Source of the DNA: Bacteroidota bacterium
Lineage (GTDB): Bacteria > Bacteroidota > Bacteroidia > Cytophagales > Cyclobacteriaceae
Length of the DNA stretch: 64,000 nt
Assembly: GCA_018267135.1 (NCBI GenBank)
Contig: JAFDZA010000019.1
Coordinates: 1-64,000, forward strand
Direction of reading: 5' to 3'
In this document: in pieces, positions 37,035-44,915 of the stretch
Numbering within the stretch: position 1 is the stretch's first letter
Layout: every line of letters starts with the position of its first letter
Notes under the pieces: model-generated
Database searches by the model: none
The model's input: only the letters and a program-made list of their open reading frames with translations
Told to the model about the DNA's origin: nothing
Program-made: the position numbers and the translations under genes

Positions 37035-37280
37035 ATGGTAGTTTGGTCGGAGTTACGAAAACGCTCGCTTGACGACAAGGTGCAGGCGTTATACCGGCAC
37101 GCCACGTTTATTACGGCCATCCGGTATTACCGTCATAAAATAAATTTATACCTGTTGGGCAACGATTATATTGAAGTTTTTGTCAATCACAAAAAAGCGA
37201 TGATTGATAAAATTGATTTGCTGGATCGCTCGCACTCGCGCATGAAATTTTATTCCGACCAGATCAAGCTAAGTCTGTAA
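37035..37280 (+). CDS. Small conserved hypothetical protein
   Basis: 81 residues from ATG 37035 (MVVWSELRKRSLDDKVQALY); an upstream start at 37020 is less likely. No signal peptide or membrane segment; a mixed alpha/beta composition with many basic residues. I recall similar short proteins in other Cytophagales but know no function. Its stop codon overlaps the start of the minus-strand terminator that belongs to the convergent floA gene. Confidence 0.6.
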   Translation: MVVWSELRKRSLDDKVQALYRHATFITAIRYYRHKINLYLLGNDYIEVFVNHKKAMIDKIDLLDRSHSRMKFYSDQIKLSL

Positions 37281-37308
37281 AAAAATCGGCTCACCTTCGG
37301 GCGAGCCG
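37278..37308 (-). terminator. Intrinsic terminator of nfeD-floA
   Basis: Stem CGGCTC (37287-37292) / GAGCCG (37303-37308), with an inner CC-TTCG-GG tetraloop. On the minus strand it is followed by ATTTTTTTAC. It lies 20 bases past the floA stop. Confidence 0.85.
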
Positions 37309-37328
37309 TGAAATCTGATTACATACCC

Positions 37329-38315
37329 TTACTTCTGCGTATTGGGTTGGCTTCCTTTGCCGGAGCCTGAAATAGACTGGCGCATCTCCGTATCGGCCTG
37401 CACGTTTTGCATTTTGTAATAATCCATGATGCCCAAGTTGCCGTTTACAAAAGCTTGTGCAATAGACTTGGGGATTTCCGCCTCGGCTTCAATCACTTTC
37501 GCGCGCGCTTCTTGTGCTTTCGCTTTCATTTCTTGCTCTACCGCCACGGCCATGGCTCTGCGCTCTTCGGCTTTTGCTTCGGCTACTTTTAAATCAGCTG
37601 CCGCCTGGTCGGTTTGCAGTTTCGCACCAATGTTGGCACCTACATCCACATCGGCAATATCAATGGAAAGAATTTCAAACGCGGTGCCGGCATCTAGCCC
37701 GCGCGACAAAACTAACTTTGAAATCTTATCAGGGTTCTCCAGCACTTCTTTATGTGATTTGGCCGAACCGATAGAGGTAACAATACCTTCGCCCACGCGG
37801 GCCAAAATCGTTTCCTCTCCGGCACCCCCCACCAGTTGCTGAATGCTGGCCCGAACCGTAACCCGCGCAATGGCAATCAACTGAATGCCATCGGCTGCCA
37901 CGGCTGCTACCTTCGGGGTGTTAATCACTTTGGGGTTCACCGAAATCTGCACGGCTTCAAATACATCGCGGCCGGCCAGGTCTATGGCCGTGGCTTGCTT
38001 GAAACTTAGATTGATGTTTGCTTTATCGGCCGAAATCAAAGCTCGGATTACATTCGGCACATTGCCGCCTGCGAGGTAGTGCGTTTCCAATTCGCGGGTG
38101 GTTACTTGAAGCCCCGCTTTGGTTGCCGTGATGAGCGAGTTTACAATCACACTCGGTGGCACTTTACGAATGCGCATACCAATCAGCTCACCAATGGTTA
38201 CTTTTACTCCGGCAAAAACAGCGGTGATCCACAAGCCTACCGGCACAAAGTACATGAACATAAAGAAGCCGATGATGCAGAGGAACACAATAAAAATAAA
38301 AGCAAAATTTTCCAT
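37329..38315 (-). CDS. floA: Flotillin-like protein FloA (UPF0365)
   Basis: 328 residues. An N-terminal hydrophobic hairpin (about 5-40) anchors it to the inner face of the membrane. An SPFH-like domain ([42 protein letters not shown] blocks) and a C-terminal Ala/Glu-rich coiled coil (about 240-300) follow. FloA organises functional membrane microdomains. It follows nfeD by five bases, the usual partner pair, with a strong terminator behind it. Confidence 0.93.
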   Translation of the reverse strand: MENFAFIFIVFLCIIGFFMFMYFVPVGLWITAVFAGVKVTIGELIGMRIRKVPPSVIVNSLITATKAGLQVTTRELETHYLAGGNVPNVIRALISADKANINLSFKQATAIDLAGRDVFEAVQISVNPKVINTPKVAAVAADGIQLIAIARVTVRASIQQLVGGAGEETILARVGEGIVTSIGSAKSHKEVLENPDKISKLVLSRGLDAGTAFEILSIDIADVDVGANIGAKLQTDQAAADLKVAEAKAEERRAMAVAVEQEMKAKAQEARAKVIEAEAEIPKSIAQAFVNGNLGIMDYYKMQNVQADTEMRQSISGSGKGSQPNTQK

Positions 38316-38320
38316 AACGT

Positions 38321-38788
38321 TTAGTTGATTGGTTCTACAAAAATTTGGTTTGATATAATTTTAATGACGCGGATACGCTGGCCGCTTTCTACATATTCGC
38401 CCTGTGTTTTCACCTCATAGGTTTTGTGGTTTATCTCTGCTTTGCCTACCGGCCGCAAGGTAGAAGTGGTTTGCCCTTCGGCTCCGGCAGTCAACTCATC
38501 CAGTTCGCCTTCATTTACCCGGCTGTCGCTGGCCGATTTTAATGAAAATTTTTTCCAGGCATTGCCAGAAAAAGAATAATACAAAATCAGACCCGCAGCC
38601 ACGGCCGTACTGCCCACCGTAACCCACCCCACCTCGCTGCCGAAATAACGAAAGCTCAACCCGGTTCCTAAAATCAGAAAAACAAAACCAATAACGCCTA
38701 CCAGCGTAGTACCCGGCACAAAAATGATTTCGACCACAATCAGCGCCAGCCCGACCACAATCAGCATAATAACTATAAACCATTCCAT
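38321..38788 (-). CDS. NfeD family membrane protein
   Basis: 155 residues: three hydrophobic segments in the first 75 residues, then an OB-fold NfeD C-terminal domain ([27 protein letters not shown] region, about 112-150). It is the short NfeD type without the protease domain and works with the flotillin encoded next. The start codon is seven bases after a promoter box. Confidence 0.9.
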   Translation of the reverse strand: MEWFIVIMLIVVGLALIVVEIIFVPGTTLVGVIGFVFLILGTGLSFRYFGSEVGWVTVGSTAVAAGLILYYSFSGNAWKKFSLKSASDSRVNEGELDELTAGAEGQTTSTLRPVGKAEINHKTYEVKTQGEYVESGQRIRVIKIISNQIFVEPIN

Positions 38789-38795
38789 CGTGCCG

Positions 38796-38803
38796 CAAAA
38801 ATA
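38796..38803 (-). promoter_or_regulatory. Promoter -7 element of nfeD-floA
   Basis: Minus-strand TATTTTTG, exact TAnnTTTG, seven bases before the nfeD ATG, leaving almost no 5' leader. Confidence 0.5.
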
Positions 38804-38906
38804 GTCAATTCAGGGAGTTTCACTTTCAAAAAAATTCCCAAAGCGTACTTCTTTTTTCTTTCCGTCTGTTTTAGCAATTTCGGGCTACACAAAATTTAAA
38901 ATACCT

Positions 38907-39218
38907 ATGAAGAAAATCTTGATTGTATTTTTTGTACTGATGGCCGGATTCGCCATTAAAACAAAAGCCCAAACCGTTTATGCCTCCCCCAAAGGTGAAA
39001 AATACCACACAGCCGATTGCAAAATGTCGGGCGATGCCGATGGCATGACACTGGCCGCTGCCAAGAAAGCCGGCAAAACAGCTTGTGCTATGTGTAAACC
39101 GGACGAGCACCTGAAAGACAAGCTGGTGCAATGTTCCGGCAAAACCAAAGACGGAAAGCAGTGCAAACGCATGACTTCCAGTAAAAATGGAAAATGCTTT
39201 CAACACAAAGACAGTTGA
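38907..39218 (+). CDS. Small secreted Cys-rich protein with two putative metal-binding motifs
   Basis: 103 residues with a signal peptide (MKKILIVFFVLMAGFAIKTKAQ). Mature part one has YHTADCKMSG and then ACAMCKP, the Y-H-x3-C...C-x2-C layout also seen in Ada-like and nuclease-associated zinc modules. Part two has CSGKTKDGKQCKRM and GKCFQH, a small C-x(n)-C...C-x2-H module as in DUF5763-type proteins. Likely periplasmic or extracellular and metal-binding; function unknown. Its stop overlaps the next start (TGATG). Confidence 0.7.
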   Translation: MKKILIVFFVLMAGFAIKTKAQTVYASPKGEKYHTADCKMSGDADGMTLAAAKKAGKTACAMCKPDEHLKDKLVQCSGKTKDGKQCKRMTSSKNGKCFQHKDS

Positions 39219-40090
39219 TGGAGCGCCAACCTATCCACCCGCAGGGGCCAACGTTTTCGCGTATCATTGCCGGAGCCTGGCGATGGCACAATGTTTCGCC
39301 CGAAACCGTAGAACGCTTAGCCCTTGTGGCGCTGGAGGAGGGCATCACCAGTTTTGATCATGCCGATATCTATGGCGACCACGGCAACGAAGTGGTATTC
39401 GGAAAAACGCTTATCAAAAATCCATCGTTGCGAAATAAAATCGAATTAATAACCAAGTGCGACATTCGGTTTCCTTCGGCCCAACGTCCTGCCACCCGCG
39501 TAAAACATTACGATACCTCCAAAGCACATCTGGTTTGGTCAGTCGAAAATTCATTAAAAAATTTTCACACCGACCGGCTAGATCTGCTGTTGATTCACCG
39601 GCCCGATCCGCTGCTGGATCCGCTTGAAGTAGGCGAAGCTTTTGAGCAACTGAAAAAAGAAGGCAAAGTGTTGCACTTTGGGGTTTCTAATTTTACCCCG
39701 GGGCAATTTCGTATGTTGCAAAAATACTTGCCCTTTCCACTCGTTACCAACCAGATTGAAATTTCCCTTTCCCGGATTGAACCGTTCTTCAACGGAGATT
39801 TAGACCTGATGCTGGAGATGGGAATTTCGCCCATGGCCTGGTCTCCATTGGCGGGCGGTAAATTAGATGTGGACGAACGTACCATGTTCGGTCTGGCCGG
39901 CAAGTACCAGGCTTCGTACACCCAAATGGCCATTGCCTGGCTGCTCCGGCATCCTTCCAAAATTTTTCCGGTAATTGGCACCACACAACCCGAACGAATA
40001 AAAGAGATTGCAAAGTCTGTTAATATCCAACTGGAGCGACAGGATTGGTTTGAAATGCTGAGGTGGGTGATGGGTAAAGATTTACCATAA
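39218..40090 (+). CDS. Aldo/keto reductase
   Basis: 290 residues from ATG 39218, which overlaps the previous stop. A TIM-barrel NADPH oxidoreductase: FDHADIYGDHGNE carries the catalytic Asp and Tyr, ITKCD supplies the Lys, and LLLIHRPDPL the His. Closest in style to the YdhF branch. The physiological substrate is not evident. Coupling to the small Cys-rich secreted gene may be incidental. Confidence 0.9.
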   Translation: MERQPIHPQGPTFSRIIAGAWRWHNVSPETVERLALVALEEGITSFDHADIYGDHGNEVVFGKTLIKNPSLRNKIELITKCDIRFPSAQRPATRVKHYDTSKAHLVWSVENSLKNFHTDRLDLLLIHRPDPLLDPLEVGEAFEQLKKEGKVLHFGVSNFTPGQFRMLQKYLPFPLVTNQIEISLSRIEPFFNGDLDLMLEMGISPMAWSPLAGGKLDVDERTMFGLAGKYQASYTQMAIAWLLRHPSKIFPVIGTTQPERIKEIAKSVNIQLERQDWFEMLRWVMGKDLP

Positions 40091-40098
40091 GCTCATCA

Positions 40099-40413
40099 CT
40101 ACATTCCTATAAAAATTCCTTCTTCGTTTTCCTGAACCGGGAAACACTCCAAATCAGCACTGCGCTGTTCACCCTCACGGCCAGTTTTTAAATCAAACCG
40201 ATAATGATGCAGGGGGCACACGACTTCCCCCCGATAATTAATTTTTCCTTTACAGAGCGATTCTCCGTTGTGTGTACACTTATCTTGTACAGCAAAAATA
40301 TTTTCATTGAATGTGGCCAAACAAATACGCCTGCCCCGCATCACTAACAGGCATGGAGTACTCAGCCTCTCGATGGCTTCCTGGCGGTTGTTAAAAATTT
40401 TAATCCAATCCAT
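40099..40413 (-). CDS. Rieske [2Fe-2S] protein, NirD-like
   Basis: 104 residues, a single Rieske domain without membrane anchor. The cluster ligands are in CTHNG and, 16 residues on, CPLHH. Stand-alone proteins of this size act as ferredoxin-like electron carriers or NirD-type subunits; no nitrite reductase is nearby. It is divergent from the M20 gene and convergent with the reductase. Confidence 0.88.
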   Translation of the reverse strand: MDWIKIFNNRQEAIERLSTPCLLVMRGRRICLATFNENIFAVQDKCTHNGESLCKGKINYRGEVVCPLHHYRFDLKTGREGEQRSADLECFPVQENEEGIFIGM

Positions 40414-40447
40414 TTTCCGTTACCTTCGGATAATAAAGCCGAAAGGT

Positions 40448-41755
40448 ATGATCAAAAAATTCATTTATATTTTTGCGTGGTGGGGTGCCGTGCAAGTAAA
40501 TGCCCAAACCAATACCAAGTTACAAAGCGAACTGGATCAAAAAATAAAGCAGGTGGAGCCCCAACTGATTGAATGGCGCAGGCACTTTCATCAAAACCCC
40601 GAACTCTCTAATCGCGAAAAACAAACCGGTGCCTTCCTTGCTGACTACCTGAAATCATTAGGGCTGGAAGTTACCTACCCGGTAGCTAAAACAGGGGTAG
40701 TGGCTGTATTAAAAACAGACAAACCCGGGCGGGTAGTGGCTCTTCGGGCCGATATGGACGGCCTGCCGCTGATCGAGAATAATGCCTTGCCTTTTGCCTC
40801 TAAAGTAAAAACCATCTTTAATGGACAGCCGGCCGGAGTGATGCATGCCTGCGGCCACGATGCCCACATGGCCATGCTGATGGCCGTAGCCAAGATTCTC
40901 AGCGAAAATAAAAAGGAACTGAAGGGCACGATTAAATTTATTTTTCAGCCCGCAGAAGAAGGGGTTGGTGCCGATGAAGCCCCGGCCGGTGCTGCTTTAA
41001 TGGTGAAAGAAGGCGTGCTGGAAAACCCCAAGGTAGATGCCATTTTTGGGTTACATATACAATCGTTGTTGCCTTCGGGTACACTCAATTACCGGCCCGG
41101 TCCATTGATGGCGGCCGTAGATGGATTTGAAATTCGGATAAAAGGAAAAGGAGCCCACGGAGCCACTCCGTGGGATGGAGTTGACCCGGTGGTGGTGGGC
41201 AGCGAAATTGTAAATGGGTTGCAAACTATCGTCAGCCGCCAAACCGAATTAACCAAAGCCAGTGCCGTTATTACCGTAGGTGTTTTTCATGCCGGAGTTC
41301 GGCAGAACATTATCTCCGATGAAGCGGTGCTGCAGGGAACCATCCGCACTTTTGATACGGCTATGCAGCGAAAGATTCATCAAAAAATAAAATTGACCGC
41401 TACCAAAATTGCTGAAGCCTCGGGCGCCCAAGCCGAGGTAACGATACAAGTAATGTACCCCGCTACGGTAAACGATGTTAGCCTTACCCAACAAGCTGCC
41501 AAGAGTTTAATTAAAACAGCCGGCACCAATCAGGTAAATATCATTGACGCTGTAACCATGGCCGAGGATTTTTCTTTTTACCAACAAAAGGTACCGGGTT
41601 TCTTTTTCTTTTTAGGTGCCTACCCGGCCGATATGCATCTAACCCGAAAACCCACGCACCACACGGTAGATTTTATGATTGACGAAAAATCGTTTCCGGT
41701 AGGTGTTCGCGCCTTACTGAATGTTACGCTGGATTATCTGGCCAATACCCGATAA
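40448..41755 (+). CDS. M20 family amidohydrolase, exported
   Basis: 435 residues from ATG 40448, which begins a signal peptide (MIKKFIYIFAWWGAVQVNAQ). Metal site blocks LRADMDGLPL, HACGHDAHMAML and FQPAEEGVG are present, and the dimerisation domain starts near KGKGAHGATPWDG. These enzymes cleave N-acyl amino acids or hippurate-like amides with two metal ions. Export suggests use of external peptides or conjugates. Confidence 0.9.
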   Translation: MIKKFIYIFAWWGAVQVNAQTNTKLQSELDQKIKQVEPQLIEWRRHFHQNPELSNREKQTGAFLADYLKSLGLEVTYPVAKTGVVAVLKTDKPGRVVALRADMDGLPLIENNALPFASKVKTIFNGQPAGVMHACGHDAHMAMLMAVAKILSENKKELKGTIKFIFQPAEEGVGADEAPAGAALMVKEGVLENPKVDAIFGLHIQSLLPSGTLNYRPGPLMAAVDGFEIRIKGKGAHGATPWDGVDPVVVGSEIVNGLQTIVSRQTELTKASAVITVGVFHAGVRQNIISDEAVLQGTIRTFDTAMQRKIHQKIKLTATKIAEASGAQAEVTIQVMYPATVNDVSLTQQAAKSLIKTAGTNQVNIIDAVTMAEDFSFYQQKVPGFFFFLGAYPADMHLTRKPTHHTVDFMIDEKSFPVGVRALLNVTLDYLANTR

Positions 41756-41756
41756 A

Positions 41757-42371
41757 TCATTTCTTCGTGTATTTCCAGTTTCTCCCTTTTCCTTCCGCAA
41801 TCCACTCTACTGCTTGAGCCATGCGCTTGCTGCGTGTCTCTTCGGTCTTGGCTTCTTCAAACCATTGAATGTATTCTTTTCGGTGCGAGTAAGAAAATTT
41901 CTCAAAAACGGTTTCTGCTTTTTTATTTTGTTTCAATATTTTCTTGAAATAAACCGGAGTGGCAATCTGCTTACTGCCCGCAGGTGTATTTTTTATTTCG
42001 CGTTTAATTCCTTTCTCGTTCAGTTCTCTCGCTTGCCGGATAAAGCCCAACAAAATTTTATCGGATGGTAAATCTTTTAGGGAAGTAATGCGATGAAAGT
42101 TTCCCATGCTTTCCCGGTTGGTTGGCTGCAAAAATTTTTGGGGATCTTTAATAAGAGAAGCTTTCCAAAAGCCAAAAGCACAATGCTCTTTAAAGGCTGC
42201 CATATTGCACAACAGTCCTTTGTAATCGAAGCAGGGAAAGCCCCACTTAATTACTTCCTTTACCTCGGGGCAAGCCTGATGAACCAGCTCACGCAAATGC
42301 GATAAAATAGGCTGAGCAAACATAGCCGATTTGGCAATGTAGGCATCTACTTGTTGGGATGGCAACATCAT
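41757..42371 (-). CDS. YdeI/OmpD-associated family protein
   Basis: 204 residues. The N-terminal DUF1801-like part has EVIKWGFPCFDYKG. The C-terminal YdeI part ends in PVYFKKILKQNKKA and FSYSHRKEYIQWFEEAKTEE. A cytoplasmic family common in Bacteroidota with no settled function. Its stop is one base from the stop of the M20 gene, without a visible terminator. Confidence 0.85.
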   Translation of the reverse strand: MMLPSQQVDAYIAKSAMFAQPILSHLRELVHQACPEVKEVIKWGFPCFDYKGLLCNMAAFKEHCAFGFWKASLIKDPQKFLQPTNRESMGNFHRITSLKDLPSDKILLGFIRQARELNEKGIKREIKNTPAGSKQIATPVYFKKILKQNKKAETVFEKFSYSHRKEYIQWFEEAKTEETRSKRMAQAVEWIAEGKGRNWKYTKK

Positions 42372-42388
42372 TTCTTTTTTTAGGTTTT

Positions 42389-42742
42389 CTAATAGAACGC
42401 ATCTTCAATATGTACAATTTTTTTTTCTCCTGGCCGGTCGGTAATAGAAACGATATCGTACCGTACAGGGCCTTGCCAGTTTTGGCGGTAAGTATATTCT
42501 TCTGCGCCTTCTATAATATTTTTTGCTTTTTTCCGGTCAACAAAATCTTCAGGATAGCCATAGGCATCTGAGCTGCGAAGTTTTACCTCAATAAAAATCA
42601 GCCAGTTATTTTTTTTTGCAATCAAATCAATTTCCGATCGTTTGTGGCGGAAATTCCGGGCTACAATTTCAAATCCTTTGGTTTCCAAAAAATCGGCTGC
42701 CAGTTGCTCGCCTTCTTTGCCTTTGCTGATTTTATCGCTCAC
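42389..42742 (-). CDS. YraN family protein (UPF0102)
   Basis: 117 residues, normal length. The endonuclease-like fold is indicated by ARNFRHKRSEIDLI and FIEVKLRSS, which supply the E...D...ExK active-site pattern. A role in DNA repair or recombination is suspected for the family but unproven. It precedes the YdeI-like gene and diverges from the isomerase gene. Confidence 0.9.
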   Translation of the reverse strand: MSDKISKGKEGEQLAADFLETKGFEIVARNFRHKRSEIDLIAKKNNWLIFIEVKLRSSDAYGYPEDFVDRKKAKNIIEGAEEYTYRQNWQGPVRYDIVSITDRPGEKKIVHIEDAFY

Positions 42743-42773
42743 GGCTTTTGTTTTACCTTTGACCGTTAAAGGT
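42731..42773. promoter_or_regulatory. Overlapping divergent promoters of yraN and the isomerase gene
   Basis: Plus strand: TTTA (42731-42734), 19 bases, TACCTTTG (42754-42761). Minus strand: TACCTTTA (42766-42773), one mismatch. The two boxes form an inverted repeat, TACCTTT and AAAGGTA seven bases apart, so the two polymerases would compete or one regulator could cover both. Confidence 0.5.
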
Positions 42774-42783
42774 AACTGATCGA

Positions 42784-43758
42784 ATGAAGAAAATCATTGA
42801 AGGCTTTACAAAACAATTGGCTCACGCTCTCAAGGTAGGCCAGGCCATTGATATTGTGCGTCCCGGCAGCGACATACGCAATATTCTGATTACCGGCATG
42901 GGGGGGTCGGGTATTGGTGCTAATTTAGTAGAGTCGCTCACGTTTGGCCGCGTAGCCATCCCTCTCACGGTTTCTAAAGGATATAACATTCCGCAGTTTG
43001 TTAGTCCACACACGCTCTTTATTGCGTGTTCTTATAGTGGCGATTCGGAGGAAACGCTGGCTGCCGTGCACAAAGCCATGCTAAAGCGCGCGCACGTAAT
43101 TTGCATTACTTCGGGCGGGCCGCTGTTTGAGCTGGCTAAAGAATACAACCTGGTTTTTATACAAGTGCCGGGTGGCCTGGCCGGTTCGCGGGGGCAAGTT
43201 GGGTATATGATGATTTCTCTCCTCCATGCCTTATATCATACCAATCTGATTGGGGCCGCCTACCTAAAAGAAACGGAAAACGCTATTGAATATTTAGATC
43301 GTGGAGAAAAGGCCATTCAGTCGGAAGCAGAGTTGATCTCTAAAAAATTGCGAGGGAAACTACCTATTATTTATTGCGATGAGCGACTGAAAGCCATGGC
43401 CATCCGGTTTCAAAATCAGCTGAATGAAAATGCCAAACAGTTCGCACATGTAAATACCTTCCCGGAAATGACCTACAATGAAGTGATGGGCTGGCGTTTT
43501 CCGGAGCCTATCTTGCGGCAATCGCAAGTGGTTTACCTGTACTCTGACCATGACCATGAGCGGGTAGAAAAACAAATGGAAAAATACCGTGATTTTTTTG
43601 AGAAACGATCGAACCCAATCATTGATATTGTAGCGGAAGGTGCCTCTTTACTGGAACAATATTATTACCTGATTCATCTTACCGACTGGATCTCGTATTT
43701 TTTAGCTCTGGAAAATGGAATCGATCCGGAAAAACCGCATGAAGACCAACAACCTTAG
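42784..43758 (+). CDS. Bifunctional phosphoglucose/phosphomannose isomerase
   Basis: 324 residues with two SIS sugar-isomerase domains. ITGMGGSGIGANL and SYSGDSEETL in the first domain and NQLNENAKQFAHVNTFPEM with MGWRFPEP in the second mark the archaeal-type PGI/PMI family. It interconverts glucose-6-P, fructose-6-P and mannose-6-P, linking glycolysis with mannose-containing polymers. The lipB gene follows 11 bases later. Confidence 0.92.
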   Translation: MKKIIEGFTKQLAHALKVGQAIDIVRPGSDIRNILITGMGGSGIGANLVESLTFGRVAIPLTVSKGYNIPQFVSPHTLFIACSYSGDSEETLAAVHKAMLKRAHVICITSGGPLFELAKEYNLVFIQVPGGLAGSRGQVGYMMISLLHALYHTNLIGAAYLKETENAIEYLDRGEKAIQSEAELISKKLRGKLPIIYCDERLKAMAIRFQNQLNENAKQFAHVNTFPEMTYNEVMGWRFPEPILRQSQVVYLYSDHDHERVEKQMEKYRDFFEKRSNPIIDIVAEGASLLEQYYYLIHLTDWISYFLALENGIDPEKPHEDQQP

Positions 43759-43769
43759 CCCGTGGCGGC

Positions 43770-44489
43770 ATGAACTCTGTACTAAACCGATCCACCGAAC
43801 TGATTGACCTCGGCCTGATTGATTACCAGCAAGCGTGGGATTACCAAACTACTTTGTTTAAAAAAATTCTCAGTCAAAAATCAGAAAACAGATCCCTTCC
43901 CACAGACGAGCAAAAACTGACTGACAATTATTTAATTTTTTGCGAACATCCCCACGTGTACACGCTGGGCCAAAGCGGAAACGAAAAAAACCTTGTTATT
44001 CCGCCAGAAAAACTTTCATCCCTCGGAGCCCGTTTTTATCACATTAATCGCGGGGGCGACATTACCTACCACGGCCCGGGGCAACTTGTAGTGTACCCGG
44101 TATTGGATCTTGAAAATTTTTTTACAGACATCCACCGTTATATGCGCACACTGGAGGAAGCTGTTATTCAAACATTAAATCACTTTCAACTTACAGCCGG
44201 GCAGATGAAAGGATTAACCGGAGTTTGGCTGGATGGAGATACGCCTGCTAAGGCAAGAAAAATCTGTGCGATGGGTGTAAAAACAAGTCGGTGGGTAACC
44301 ATGCATGGGTTAGCGCTGAATGTAAACACCGACCTAACCTATTTTAATCACATTGTACCCTGCGGAATCTCAGACAAGGCGGTTACTTCGATGGAAAAAG
44401 AATTGCACACCAAACAAGACACCAAACAAGTAAAAGAAATTTTGAGATTGAATTTGACTTCTTTGTTTAATATGAAGCCGATTATATGA
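43770..44489 (+). CDS. lipB: Lipoyl(octanoyl) transferase
   Basis: 239 residues. LipB moves octanoyl from acyl carrier protein to lipoyl domains of 2-oxoacid dehydrogenases. The signature RGGDITYHGPGQ is at 94-105, and the catalytic pair is K171 (GVKTSRWVTMHG) and C198 (IVPCGI). The C-terminus overlaps the next gene by four bases (ATGA). Confidence 0.95.
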   Translation: MNSVLNRSTELIDLGLIDYQQAWDYQTTLFKKILSQKSENRSLPTDEQKLTDNYLIFCEHPHVYTLGQSGNEKNLVIPPEKLSSLGARFYHINRGGDITYHGPGQLVVYPVLDLENFFTDIHRYMRTLEEAVIQTLNHFQLTAGQMKGLTGVWLDGDTPAKARKICAMGVKTSRWVTMHGLALNVNTDLTYFNHIVPCGISDKAVTSMEKELHTKQDTKQVKEILRLNLTSLFNMKPII

Positions 44490-44890
44490 AAAAAGATATT
44501 CCTATACCCGATGTAAAGAACGTTACCCTTGCCGTAGTGCGCGAAAAAAATATTCTAAACGAAGACGAGTGGAAAGTATATCTCCTCAACAATAATGATT
44601 TCCCGATTGAAAATACGCTGGTGGCGAGCCGTGGTTATGGTGAAAAAGACGGGGAAGAACAACGTACCTCTACGCTCCGGCATTTTTTAGAAACCGTGAA
44701 TGCCAAAAGTTGGGCCATTGTTGAAACCATCACCTCCAATGTGTTTCATCTCAACAATGAATATTGGGTAAGCTACTATATAGGTCGGGAAATTTACGAT
44801 AAGCGTTTTGTGTTTGTGCCCGATACCATTTGCGAAAAAAATTTGGTATTCATTCCTGAAATACAAAAGCAAGGCGTACTTCATTCATAA
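44486..44890 (+). CDS. Conserved hypothetical protein coupled to lipB
   Basis: 134 residues, no signal peptide or membrane helix. Start VKNVTLAVVREKN, middle YLLNNNDFPIENTLVASRGYG, end RFVFVPDTICEKNLVFIPE suggest a small beta-rich fold. Similar Bacteroidota proteins exist, sometimes labelled without basis as tRNA-synthetase-related; I would not assign a function. The four-base overlap with lipB implies coupled translation. Confidence 0.75.
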   Translation: MKKDIPIPDVKNVTLAVVREKNILNEDEWKVYLLNNNDFPIENTLVASRGYGEKDGEEQRTSTLRHFLETVNAKSWAIVETITSNVFHLNNEYWVSYYIGREIYDKRFVFVPDTICEKNLVFIPEIQKQGVLHS

Positions 44891-44915
44891 TTGTTATCCT
44901 GCTTCTTTACATTTT

